Source: Basidiobolus meristosporus CBS 931.73
Lineage: Eukaryota > Basidiobolomycota > Basidiobolomycetes > Basidiobolales > Basidiobolaceae
DNA length: 38,967 nucleotides
NCBI GenBank assembly: GCA_002104905.1
Contig: MCFE01000756.1
Location: 1-38,967 of the forward strand
Direction: 5' to 3'
Part shown: piece by piece, positions 1-9,804 of the stretch
Position numbering within the stretch: the stretch's first letter is position 1
Layout: every line of letters begins with the position of its first letter
Made by a program: the position numbers and the translations under genes
Notes under the pieces: generated by a model
Seen by the model: the letters and a program-made list of their open reading frames with translations, nothing else
Told to the model about the DNA's origin: nothing
The model's database searches: none

Positions 1-154
1 AACAAAGCCTAAAAATCAAAAGACATTGAAGATCTGTGTAGCCATTGATGCAATTATGAAAAGTGGCTAATAGACAAGAGCTGTCAGAAGTCTAGCATGC
101 TATCACCTAAGGCCAGCATATGATGGGACCATCAGGAACTCAAGGCCAAGCAGA

Positions 155-1222
155 ATGCACCTGACTTGTTCCATGAGCATTATCCTGAACTCAAATGGGA
201 AAACAGATTTTGGGCCAGCATTGGTATGCGCAAGAAAGTATCTGATGAATAGCAGAAACTATCAAAGGCAGAATAATAAGGGCGCCATGGCTAAAAACCT
301 GCGGTTTCCTCAAGAGCCCATTATAAGCAGCGCCAAAAGCTCCAGACAAGCGTCAAAGAGACATCAGGTAGCTGGAAGAGTGCCAATCAGGGACAAGCAG
401 GCAGACAAGGATGCACCAGCACAACATTTATCAAGGAAAAATTATAGTACCACTCAAGAAGCACCCAGTCATAGTAGCAGTGAAGGACCTGGCAGTGATA
501 AAAACCAGCCGCTTTTACAGGAGCCCATCACAACTATTGTTGAGAGCTAAAAGCAAGCAGAAAAGAAACGTCAGTTTGCCAGAAAAGTGCAAGCAAGGGA
601 CAAGCATGCCAAAACAGATGCATCAGAGCAGAATTTATCCAGGAAAGAACGTAGTTCTTTACAAGAAGCACTCAGACAAAGTAGCAGTGAAAGACTTGGC
701 AGTGACAAAGGAAAAGGTAAAGGGAAAAATGTCCACCCAAGCCTGAGACAGGGAGGCATGCCAAAAAAATTGCAGTTCTCACCAATTAACAGTGCAAGCC
801 AGGAACAGACTGCATCCCATCATAGACAAGAAGAATTACCTACAAGAAAACAGCTGCTTTCACAAGAGTTGGAAGTGCAGCCAGTTGAGCTACACTCTGG
901 CAAGGTAGATGAGTTTGCTGAAAAAGGCAACTTGTCTACCACAGCCTCCACAGCCTCCATTGTTGACAGAGTGGAGATCCCACTGACAGACAAGGCTACA
1001 AAGTCAAGAGCTTAAAAGACTATAACAATGCCTTCAGTGGAGTTTTGGAACATTAATAGGCACACCAAGAGGTTGCAGCATTTCTTCAAGATCAGTGCCC
1101 AAGAAAATGAACTGGAATATTGCAAGGACTTAATGCAAAGACTGGTAGATGAGGTGCTAGACCCTGCAGTACTGGCTAAAGCCCAGGATGTGTGGGAACT
1201 ATTGAATCAACAGCAACATTAA
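155..1222 (+). pseudogene. K/R/S/Q-rich protein of the unknown element, broken by two in-frame stops
   Basis: One reading frame runs through this interval with stops at 548-550 and 1013-1015. The second stop is clearly secondary, because the inverted paralog reads through at the same place (SRTPKFITMP there, against SRA-stop-KTITMP here). The N-terminal half is basic and polar and contains two copies of a unit of about 69 residues (near nt 389-513 and 596-716, period about 207 nt) with the shared cores SRK and SSSE/GSDK. The C-terminal part is less biased, with FWNINRHTKRLQHFF followed by an acidic, helical-looking tail ending LLNQQQH. I do not recognise the family. The low-complexity basic part could bind nucleic acid, as Gag or accessory transposon proteins do, but no zinc finger or catalytic motif is visible. 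Confidence 0.5.
389..716 (+). repeat. Two-unit tandem repeat, period about 207 bp, inside the unknown element
   Basis: The stretches starting AGGGACAAGCA near 389 and again near 596 are similar over about 120 bp each. Both encode the SRK...SSSE...GSDK core in the same frame. The inverted copy at 22677-22921 shows the same period, so the duplication is older than the dispersal of the element. Confidence 0.7.
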
Positions 1223-1738
1223 GCCATTGAGTTCCTTCCAAAGTTGTGGACCAGATCATTGCAGCAGAAATACTTATTGAGTGGTGGATTTTAATAGAGT
1301 TACTTGTTGAGTGTGGAGGTGGGCCTAGTGTTAGTGTAAGGTATAGGGACTTGTATAGGTCAATACAATTGGCAATTAAGGTACAACTGAAGTTTCAATG
1401 GAAATTAATCAATTTGTACGCATGAAAAGTAAGAGAAACGGTTGAGTCAGGAAGTAAGGAGTGTGAAAAAGAGGCAATAGCCAATCAATGCACACAAATG
1501 TAGGAGGCAATAGAGTGTCCGGGCTCAGAAAGTGAGCATATTGGTAGGGAACCAATCATAAGCCACTTATACATTGTTGTGATGAAAAGTTTTGCCTAAG
1601 TTTTTTGCAAAATCTGGGGGTCAATTATTTTTCAAAAGTCTCTGGACAGTGTCCCAACAGAATCAGTACCTCTTAGTCACAGGACTTCAACTTTGTGATG
1701 GCCATTTGACAGGATCATCTTAATAATTTTTCATAGGG

Positions 1739-2339
1739 AACTGACTCAGTGTAATGTAACTAAGTCAATTTACCAAGTGGTATTTCATTTTCTACCTTCC
1801 CTTGGCCATTCATGTACTTTACTATAGAATTGTACCTCTTTATTTGAGTATCTACTACTACTGTTGGGATCCCACATATTGCTTGAGTCAAAACAAACTG
1901 TGGTCTCTTGCTTACAAACCTCTATATATATATGCACATCCACCACCACTAATGGATGTATCTTACACCACTATTTCACAACTCTTGAGTGTGATACTAG
2001 CAAAGTTGACATCAATCTTGTATTGCTAGCATTAACACATTTTACCTACATATGCCTAGTTACTACCACTTATCCTGTCAGTACCTCTTAACTAGCCACC
2101 AAATACTGTTAGGTACTTGGCCAATATGTTTCTTCTCCTTCCTAGATACTAGTTCACCTTATAGTTGTGCTCTAGCTCTTGTTCATATGTGCTCTTTGCC
2201 AAAAGGGGTGGAGGTTGGGTTGTACACAGGTGAAATTGTCATATCTAAGTTCAGTTGTCCCAAAAGTAATCAGTTGCTTGTGGCATCCAACCTAATCTTA
2301 CATTGCTCATCTGCTCACCCACTCATTTGAGCTGCTTAG
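1739..2339. other. AT-rich non-coding stretch, nothing recognised
   Basis: This follows the CATAGGG terminus of the unknown element. Only short shadow ORFs are present. I see no LTR pair, transposase motif or RNA gene; it is probably old transposon debris. Confidence 0.4.
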
Positions 2340-3110
2340 CATACCATTACCAATGGCATAGGTATCTCCAAGTGCACATCTGCGCTCAGCATTTTTGTCC
2401 TCATTCTGGCTGTCCTCTATATGCCAATTCTTTGTATCCATGATACACTTAAAAGTAGTTTTTTTGATGTGATTGAGATATGGTAAAAATGTTAACTTTA
2501 CTTGTCACTCATTTTCCCACATATCCCCCCACAGGATACTTCTAATAGGCAAATAAAAGTCCAATACTTTCAACATGCTTAGCAGGGTGTGGTATACAAT
2601 AGATACAGTAGCAGCAGAGATCTACACATTCAACTTTATACTTGTAATGTAGCCAATCATATCCTGTCACAAACTCCCTGTGTACAAAGGTGCAGTTGGG
2701 CTATATTGCATTGGTAATCCAATCCTGGAATAATATTTGTACAATATCAGCATATGAATTTCATTACTTCCAAGGTACTCAGGGTGGGAATTTCTTCCAA
2801 AGGCAACTTGAAAAGATATATATCAAGAACATTCAGTCCGTATATCCATACTTTTATATAGGAATATGGGATGCACTTGAAACCTGTAAGAGGCTCTCTG
2901 TGCAGCAGATACTCTGAAATATCCTACCTATTCTTTCAAATTTCTCAGGTGTCCAAAGAGCTCATTTAGCTTAGAATGCCCTATGTGCAGCTTTGTAATT
3001 GGTATTGGGATACTGTTGAAGAGCAAATGCATTGCTACCAGTGGAAAGCTCTTGCTCCAACTAATTCCCTCTATCTTGAGTTTCTCCAGTATGATGGTAT
3101 TAAGAAGCAA
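2340..3110 (-). pseudogene. Tnp2-like (CACTA-type) transposase remnant, minus strand
   Basis: The reverse complement of 2928-3110 reads LKIEGISWSKSFPLVAMHLL, then a block ending GHLRNLKE. This resembles the FP-x-x-x-MHL-x-x-N region that follows the catalytic block in fungal Tnp2-type transposases. It is homologous to the plus-strand relic at 25080-25250. Homology continues through 2340-2600, which matches 25650-25840 (for example the shared stretch around CATGGAGGACAGCCAGA). Similarity ends near 3110. Stops and frame changes throughout make this a relic. The family assignment is from memory of motif patterns, so it is moderate. Confidence 0.5.
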
Positions 3111-5289
3111 CTAAATGAGTGAACCCTATTATAAGTCTCAAACTTGGAATTCATCTGATTTTCAGCTGGCATTCAGCTGGTATTTTAATGGTTTTTGCTG
3201 GTATTCAGCTGGTGTTTTGGTTCAATATTTCAAGTGCAATTTGCAATGGAAGCAATGGGCAGCTAATCACCAAACTTGGTGTGGACACTAGTTGGCCTAA
3301 TACTGTCCTGAAGAGCTTGATTGCTTGCCTACTCATCAGCTGACTACAGAGATCTTGAGAATTTTCTCTTTCAGAAACTTGGAATTCAGTTGATATTAAG
3401 ATGGTATTTTACTGACCTTTTCTTGATTTTTTTTCTTAGGGTGAAAATACTAGCTTATTGGGTGGACTAAGTTTCTCCAAAGACCTCACAGGTGTAACTG
3501 CCTAGGTAGGTGCAGTCTTCAACTGCTATCCAATAAGGGAAAGGTTACTGATAGTAGGGTGAGTAGTTGACTTTCCACTGATACTTTTCTGATTGACAGG
3601 TAATTACTAATAACAAGGTTTGAGAAGATTCCAACAATCAATTGAATTGATAATGGCATCAATGTCAGATAAAAATACCCTATGAAAGTCCAAAAGGATT
3701 CTAAAAGGTGCAGCACATCCAACTGATCAAGCCTCAGTAGTCTGCAACTTGTGTAACATAGTGATACCAAATACTGATAAGTTACATGTGGACAAGTGAA
3801 TTAAAACAGACTTGTTTCCTTGTACTGTGCCAGCATGTGCAGCACCATTCACTGCTTTAAAGTACAAGTGGGCACAGTGCTATAGCTACCAGTAGGCAAC
3901 ATTGCTCTTGGACAATTCTGCACCATGTGGGACAATCTTGTATATTATGGCACAATCTGACACAACAAGGTTTGTGTAGGTGATTGTACCAACCTGTGAT
4001 GTTGGCTCCACATATGCAATCAGATACAACTATCATGGTTGGTAAAATCTGGTTTTTGAATATGTTTCTCACATGTAGATGACAATTAATGCACATTACT
4101 CTATACACAATACTGATACTTACCACTTGAGCTACCTTACCTGTGATTGGATGGCATGTCAGGTATTGATTGGTTCAGAAGTATCTTAAAGCTGTGAGCC
4201 TCTAATTGCCTTATTTACCAATATACAAGCTGCATGATTTGCCATCAAATATCCCATTTTGTTTATTGAGCAAGTAAATCCCAGACTTGAGTGATTGCGC
4301 AAGCTATGGTGTGTAGTATGCAACCAATCAGGTAGCTGCTGACCAGAACCTACAGCTACACTGGTGTTAGAGATGGTGGAAGAATTTGCAGAATGCTTAT
4401 TTGAAAGGTTTCTGTCTCATGTGCTAGAATTCCTTGCTATTACTCACATCAAAAACCAGGTGATCATTGGTTTGAATTGGAATGCATAATATTAGGTTGT
4501 TTGAGTCATGATAAATGATAATAGCCCCTGGCAATTGCTTCATCTTTGCCTAGTTTTATTTCTCACAGGTATTACTTGTTAGCATATGGTGGTGATTTAC
4601 TTTGCACCCCCAATCTACATTCTTGGAGATTATCATCCAGAAGCAACTTGCAGATGGTCAGGTGTAATGGCAAACATAGGTGCAAGATGTTGCATCAATG
4701 TGGCCCTTGGCTGAGTCCAATGTGATGCTGTGTGTAATGGAACATGGCCTGCTTCAGTGCACTTGTGTCAAGCAAAACAATGCAGTTGTCAAGTTCTGGT
4801 AGTTTTGCTCTGAACTCCACACATTGAGCCCACATGCATTGGCTTGGAGCATGGTGCTCATGTGAAAAATATTAGCATAGATTGGACTGGCATGTGCAGG
4901 CATGCTGGCATAACATGGCTTGGTCAGGAAGCTGGCAAGGCCAGCTGTTGCAATATTGAAATAGTTGCAAGTAGTCTGTTTTGTTTTACTTTGAGTACAC
5001 CTTTTATTGCTGCAGATACTCACTTTCTATCTGCCTGATACTTTGGAGCTGCTACCTTGCTGAGTCCTGTGTATATTACTCTTGGACACCACTTGGCTCT
5101 ACAAATATATCATGTAGTACATTAGTTATTTGAGGCAAAATGATGCTCAAGATCATGTTGGTACCAAAAGTTGAGGAAGAAGCAGATGCATTTGGTCCAT
5201 ACTGCCTAAATTGCATGCAGGATTGCATGCATGCAGCCTCCACATCAAGTCCTTACATTCTCTGCCAAGTTCTGATTGGCACACTAAAT
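3111..5289. other. Long non-coding stretch without a supportable gene
   Basis: It holds only short ORFs with no recognisable product. At 3140-3230 and 3370-3410 there are imperfect short repeats of CAGCTGGTATT and CTTGGAATTCA. Near 3951-3977 is a short match (TCTGACACAACAAG) to the GTGCCA repeat family at 5752-5775. The rest is AT-rich and CpG-poor like the neighbouring transposon relics. Confidence 0.45.
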
Positions 5290-5790
5290 CCAGCTCCAAA
5301 GATTTGTAATATGTTACAAAAATGCAAGCCACTATCTTGGTCCACTGGTGCTCTATGGCACTATAAGTGCTTTGCTTAGGTTTTACTTTAGGGCATATAT
5401 ATATATATCTTAGGCTTATTTCTAAATATAGTGCCAGACAGTAAAAGTGGACTAAGAAAGTGCCATGCATTTTTGTCAAATGTTGCAAGCTTTTAGAGCT
5501 TGACTCAGAGGGCCATGGGTATTAAGTACCAAAGGCATGTCATCTGTCCTTCTGTACTCTTATGCATCATACTGAACATTGATGCCAAAAAAAAGTTAAA
5601 GAATGCTTTTTCTCCAGCACAGTGGGTGAAACACAGGGGCTGCTTTACGTGACAATGTAGAATTCTATTTCTCATTGTGTGGCCAAGCATGAGTTTGCGG
5701 TGCCACTCTGGTACACTATGACATTGTTTGGCACCCATGGCTCAGTGAGGCAATATCTGACACAACAAGTCTACTATGCATGATGCATTG
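5290..5790 (+). repeat. GTGCCA-rich dispersed repeat, copy A
   Basis: The part 5430-5790 aligns directly with 28470-28830, sharing GTGCCATGCATTTTTGT and CAGGGGCTGCTTT. It aligns in inverted orientation with 5895-6200. Its left part (5290-5395) instead matches 6150-6256 in direct orientation, so the two copies form an interlocked palindrome. It is non-coding. Confidence 0.6.
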
Positions 5791-5894
5791 TAGATAGCCT
5801 TGACATGGATCAGTGTCACATCAGTTGCAGATTTTCTATTTTCATTATAGAATTCTGAGTAATTTACAAATTTAATCACCATGTCTTCAGATTT

Positions 5895-6256
5895 ACTTTG
5901 TTGGATAGTGTCACATGAGTCATGAGTCCCATATAGTGCCATGGTGTGCCAGAGTGGCATAGCAGACCTATACCTTGTCACAGAGTATGAAAGATAACTC
6001 TTCATCTTTGTGCAGAGCAGCCCCTATGCTTCTACTGCTATGCCGGAGAAGATCCATTTTTTTGGAGAAATTTTGTTCATGATGTATAAGAGCACAGAAG
6101 GCCTGAAGAGATGTACTTAGTGCTCAACAGCCATTGCACTCTGAGCTTAACTCCAGAAGCTTGTAACACATGACAAAAATGTATAGCAATATCTTGGTCC
6201 ACTGATACTATCTAGCACTATGAGTGCCTTATATAGGTTTTACATCAGGTGTATTA
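5895..6256 (-). repeat. GTGCCA-rich dispersed repeat, copy B (inverted)
   Basis: Read on the minus strand this matches copy A and the copy at 28450-28850, including GTATAGGTCTGCTATGCC and the following GGCAC words. With copy A it gives inverted arms of roughly 350 bp separated by roughly 100 bp. Confidence 0.6.
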
Positions 6257-6289
6257 TTACTCACACTTTGATAGCTTGCCATATAGCTT

Positions 6290-6685
6290 GTACTCTGTTA
6301 GCCTCTTCCAGACCTTCTTGATATGCACCAAGTGGTCCTCTTGTGTTGTACTGTATATAAATATGTCATTTAGGTGAATTATTGCAAATGTGTCTAAGTA
6401 CTTCTACAAGACAGTGATCATCAAAGTCATGAATGTTGCTGGGGCATTGATGAGGCCAAAACTAATGACTAGGTACTTGTATTGTCTATATCTAATGCTG
6501 AATGCTGTCCAAGTGATATCTTCTGATTTCACCCTTACCTAGCTGAATCTTGACATGGGCTCAATTTTGCTGAATAGTGTGGCTCCATTAAGTTGGTCAG
6601 TAAGATCATCAATTGACAATATGGGGTACTTATACCTCACAGTGACAGATTTCAGTGCTCTAGTTAATATTTATCCTAAGTGGCA
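6290..6685 (-). pseudogene. Gypsy reverse-transcriptase fragment
   Basis: The minus strand of this interval is closely similar to 10285-10685 of the larger gypsy element. It contains the words for the NAPATFM-like and DLMSGYNQ-like RT blocks, but with many stops and frame changes. It is a fragment only, with no LTR on either side. It abuts an integrase fragment in the opposite orientation at about 6685. Confidence 0.7.
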
Positions 6686-6910
6686 ATTGACCATGTCACC
6701 AAATGGCCAGTGAATAAGAAGTGTAAGTTTCATCTACCATGAGATCCTCAAAAAGACTGAGTGCCCTGTGAAAATCTGATTTGATAAAGGAGCAAGCTTT
6801 GTGGCAAAAGTGCACATGGAGACACCTATGCCTATGGCATTAAGAAGCTAAGCAGTCCCAATGTGTGGGTAATGAGTGAAGTAATGCAAAGTTGGGTTGG
6901 GTGCAACAAG
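6686..6910 (+). pseudogene. Gypsy integrase fragment, plus strand
   Basis: The plus strand reads IDHVTKWPVNKK, then FIYHEILKKTECPVKI-stop-FDKGASFVAK. This corresponds to the integrase core around the first two catalytic aspartates of the gypsy element at 7906-12873 (there FIYHEIFMKYSCPVEILSDRGANF). The second Asp region is altered (SDRGA to FDKGA with a stop before it). It is truncated on both sides. Confidence 0.65.
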
Positions 6911-7814
6911 CAACTAATTTTTATCAAGAAAACTCCACCAAGATATGCCGGATTTCTTGTGGTCACAAGCTAACTTCTACACCATTCAATATGGAATTCA
7001 CACAAACAGAAGCCAGAGCACACCTATAAGGGGGACTAGAATCCAGCAGGGAGAAGGAATATATTGGCTAAATACCAAGAAGTTCTTTGCGGATATTGAG
7101 GAGGTATTCATGGCAGAATTGGCAACAACCAAGCATATGTTTGCAAGATGTATATGTTACCAGCAGTACAAGGTATATGGCAACTTTGCAAGTATCACAC
7201 TAAAAAGCCATAAAGTTGAGGTGATAGAAGTATGTCAATTGCCGCAGGTGTGCACATTTGTAGAGGTTAGTAAGCAGGAGGCCATAGTTTTTTTTGATTC
7301 AAACTATATGTGGAATACCCAAGGTAGTAGTGGGTAAGCAAATAAAGAAAGGTGATCTACAGTGGAATATATGAATTGCACAAGGGGAGGTAGACAAAGG
7401 AAATACCATTTGGTATATTGGTATGGTAGCATTATACAGAACCAGCAGCAGGCTGCCATACTGCCAAGAAAAAGCCATCAGAGTCTTACTGTGAGGCCGT
7501 CAAAATACCGTCAAGTTTCTTGCCATATAAGGCAATTGGAAGTCCCGGCCAACTGGATCCACTTAAAATAGTAAAAGAGTGCTGAAAGACTGCAACAATG
7601 CCATGTAAATATTGTCACAGCACCAATCAAAAATTGTCAAGCTTTATCCCTTTATTTGGCTGTAAAATTTGCAAAACACCGTCATGATCTTGTTATAAGA
7701 TTGTCAGGAGGGTCACTAATTCCAAGCTGCTGTTATTATGACAGTCTCTAAATGGGATCTTGATGGATGATCTGGATTGGATCCACCTGTGGGACCAAAT
7801 TATTTTTCATAGGG
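6911..7814. other. Unassigned stretch ending at a CATAGGG terminus
   Basis: Two open frames of 130 and 69 codons (6945-7337 and 7362-7571, +) have no family I recognise and probably belong to transposon debris. Around 7495-7515 and 7679 there are CCGTC words like those near the end of the unknown element. The stretch ends with GGGACCAAATTATTTTTCAT followed by AGGG (CATAGGG at 7808-7814), nearly identical to 30595-30618. This may be the end of a small relative of the unknown element. Confidence 0.35.
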
Positions 7815-7905
7815 TCCATCTTGTCATTCTTCTGGAGAGTGCCTTCTGAGGAAATATATATATGATTGAGGTATGAGCAGTTGGTACAGTGCACTTGACT
7901 CCTTC
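7815..7905 (-). pseudogene. Older gypsy RNase H fragment, distal half
   Basis: This is similar to 9670-9760 of the gypsy element (TTGTCATTCTTCT...GAGAGT...CCTTCTGAG). It continues at 12874-12972 on the other side of the inserted element. The break falls exactly at the 4-bp duplication CTTC. Confidence 0.7.
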
Positions 7906-8273
7906 TGTTACAAGTCTTGGTAATAGAGTGGTAGAGCAATAGGGAGTTTAGCTAGTATTGTATTCACTAAAACTTGAACTGATCTTTATTGAGGTTCCAG
8001 CAGCTCCTTATATACAATTTGCCAGATCAATTGCTGACTAATTGTATTTCCTAAAGTAGGCTGTGGCTGATGACTCATTTGATTGCATCATCATCACCCA
8101 ATAAGATCCTACTTAATATATCTATTTCTGTCTGATAAGGATCTGCTGATTCATTTGCTGACTAATGCTACTGATTTCATAGATAATACTGATATACTGA
8201 TAACCTAAACATACACTAATTGATTTGACTAAAAACTGATCTAACTTAATCATTCATGTGGCAGATCATAACA
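7906..8273 (-). repeat. 3' LTR of the gypsy element
   Basis: It is 368 bp long with TGTTACAAG...CATAACA ends. It is similar to 12471-12838 and to the solo LTR at 16339-16707. On the minus strand it carries TATATAAGG (about 8015-8023) followed roughly 20 bp later by AATAAAG. Confidence 0.9.
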
Positions 8274-8420
8274 TTCTCCCCTACTAAAGTTGAGAGGGTT
8301 CTCCTGAATCTCATTTCTTGTGATACTAATATCTTGATGGTTCAGTATTATTGGCAAGTCTTGCAAGCTTGAGTCTGTCCCTATGCACTGAGTCTTCCCA
8401 GATATTGCCTTGCTTGTCCA

Positions 8421-9804
8421 CTAGTTGGTAAGTTGCAATGGACATTCTCTGATGATCTTGAATGGTCCTATCCATTGTAGCTCAAACTTCTTCCAAGTGG
8501 TGTTTCTTAGTAATTCAATGTTCCCAACTCTTAATGCTTCTGGTTCTATAGTCTTATCAAATCTCAACTTCATCTTTTCTGCACTTTGAGATACTTTGGT
8601 CTGTGCCTCTTGACATCTTTGTTCCAGTTGCTGGTGTCTACTTGGCTGACTAAGTTCATCTTTTAAGGTGTCTGTAAGTGTTGGTTGTGTGAGATCTCCT
8701 GGAATCCTTGGTTCACATCCATATACTAAGTAAAATGGCAATTGCTGGGTGGTGTTGTGTACTCTGACTCTGCATGCAAAGAGTGCTTGGTCTATATACT
8801 GGTTCCATCTACTGACAATTCCATTTGCATACTTGGTCAGCTTTTTTCCAAATAATTCATTAAACCATTCAGTGACTCCATTAGTTCTGGGGTGATATGC
8901 CAAGGTTTTCAAGTGTTTGATCTGCTGCATTTCCAGGTAAGCTTCCAATGTCTTTGCCATAAAGTTTGCACCTCTATCAGATAGAATTTCTACAGGGCAA
9001 CTATATTTCATAAAGATTTCATGGTAGATGAAACTTGCAACTTCTTGTTCACTGGTTATAAGTACAGCTGTAGTCACTGGCCATTTTGTGCATGGTCAAT
9101 ACTACTAGGATCCAACAGTTGCGTTCCCTTGTAGTTGGCAGTCTTCCAATAAAGTCAATTCCCCATCTTACAAATGGTCTTACAGGCTCCAAGGGAAAGA
9201 GTCCAGCAATTCTCTGTGGTTGGCCTTGGTTGATTTGGTAATTTGGGCATGATTTCACTAGCTTCTCAATGTCTTGTTTTATTCTGGGCCACCATGCTCT
9301 GGCTTTCACAAGACTATAGGTTCCTTCAATTCCAAGATATCCATATCCATTGTGTAGCTTATGTATTAAATTGAGGTGATAAACATAAGGGCAATAGGCA
9401 ATAGGGCTTCCATCAACAATTTGGTAGAGTGTTTCATCCTGTACTACAAATTTGCTGGCTTCATCCCGGATTATCTTCTTGATATCCTCATCCACCTCAT
9501 TAGGAATGACTTGGTCCTCCAAGTACTTTGGTAATAGGCTACACCAATCTGATTCATGCACCAAGTTGAGTTGTGCAACTTGTTCTAATCTTGATAAGGT
9601 GTCAGCAACTGTGTTGTTTTTTCCAGGGCTGTAGACAATCTGCAAGTCAAATTGCTGAATGTATTCACTCCATCTTGTCATTCTTCTAGAGAGTACCTTC
9701 TGAGTAAATATATACTTGAGGGGGGCATGATCAGTCTTCACAGTGCATTTGACTCCTTGAATATAGCATCTCCATGTCTTCAAACAGTGTATTATAGCAA
9801 GCAT
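8421..9804 (-). pseudogene. Gypsy RNase H C-terminus and integrase, frameshifted
   Basis: Two overlapping frames make up this piece. The upstream frame (9804-9049) starts in RNase H (KTDHAPLKYIF, then YSPGKNNTVADTLSR) and enters the integrase zinc-binding region. There the expected CxxC reads CPNYQ, with the second Cys lost. The downstream frame (9077-8421) carries the rest of the integrase core (EILSDRGANF, then AYHPRTNGVTEWFNELF with the catalytic Glu) and a C-terminal part with a GPFKI block. The first catalytic Asp (VVIDHA) can only be read in a third frame between them, so two small frame errors near 9078-9105 disable the enzyme. Confidence 0.85.

Larger units (their letters stand above)
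1..1738 (+). mobile_element. Unrecognised repeated coding element, copy 1 (left end outside window)
   Basis: This copy is homologous, in inverted orientation, to 17998-18216 plus 21834-about 23440. The homology covers a degraded coding part (about 155-1222) and a non-coding 3' part of about 500 bp, and stops just after CATAGGG at 1732-1738. The first 60 bases already match the other copy near 22975, so the element continues left of the window. No LTR, reverse transcriptase or recognisable transposase is visible. The end carries several CCGTC-like motifs in the better-preserved copy, which suggests a DNA-transposon-like terminus, but that is inference. Confidence 0.6.

Noticed and set aside
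5395-5410. Short (AT)n run as a functional element
   Set aside because: Simple dinucleotide runs of this size occur several times (also near 37320) and carry no other signal.
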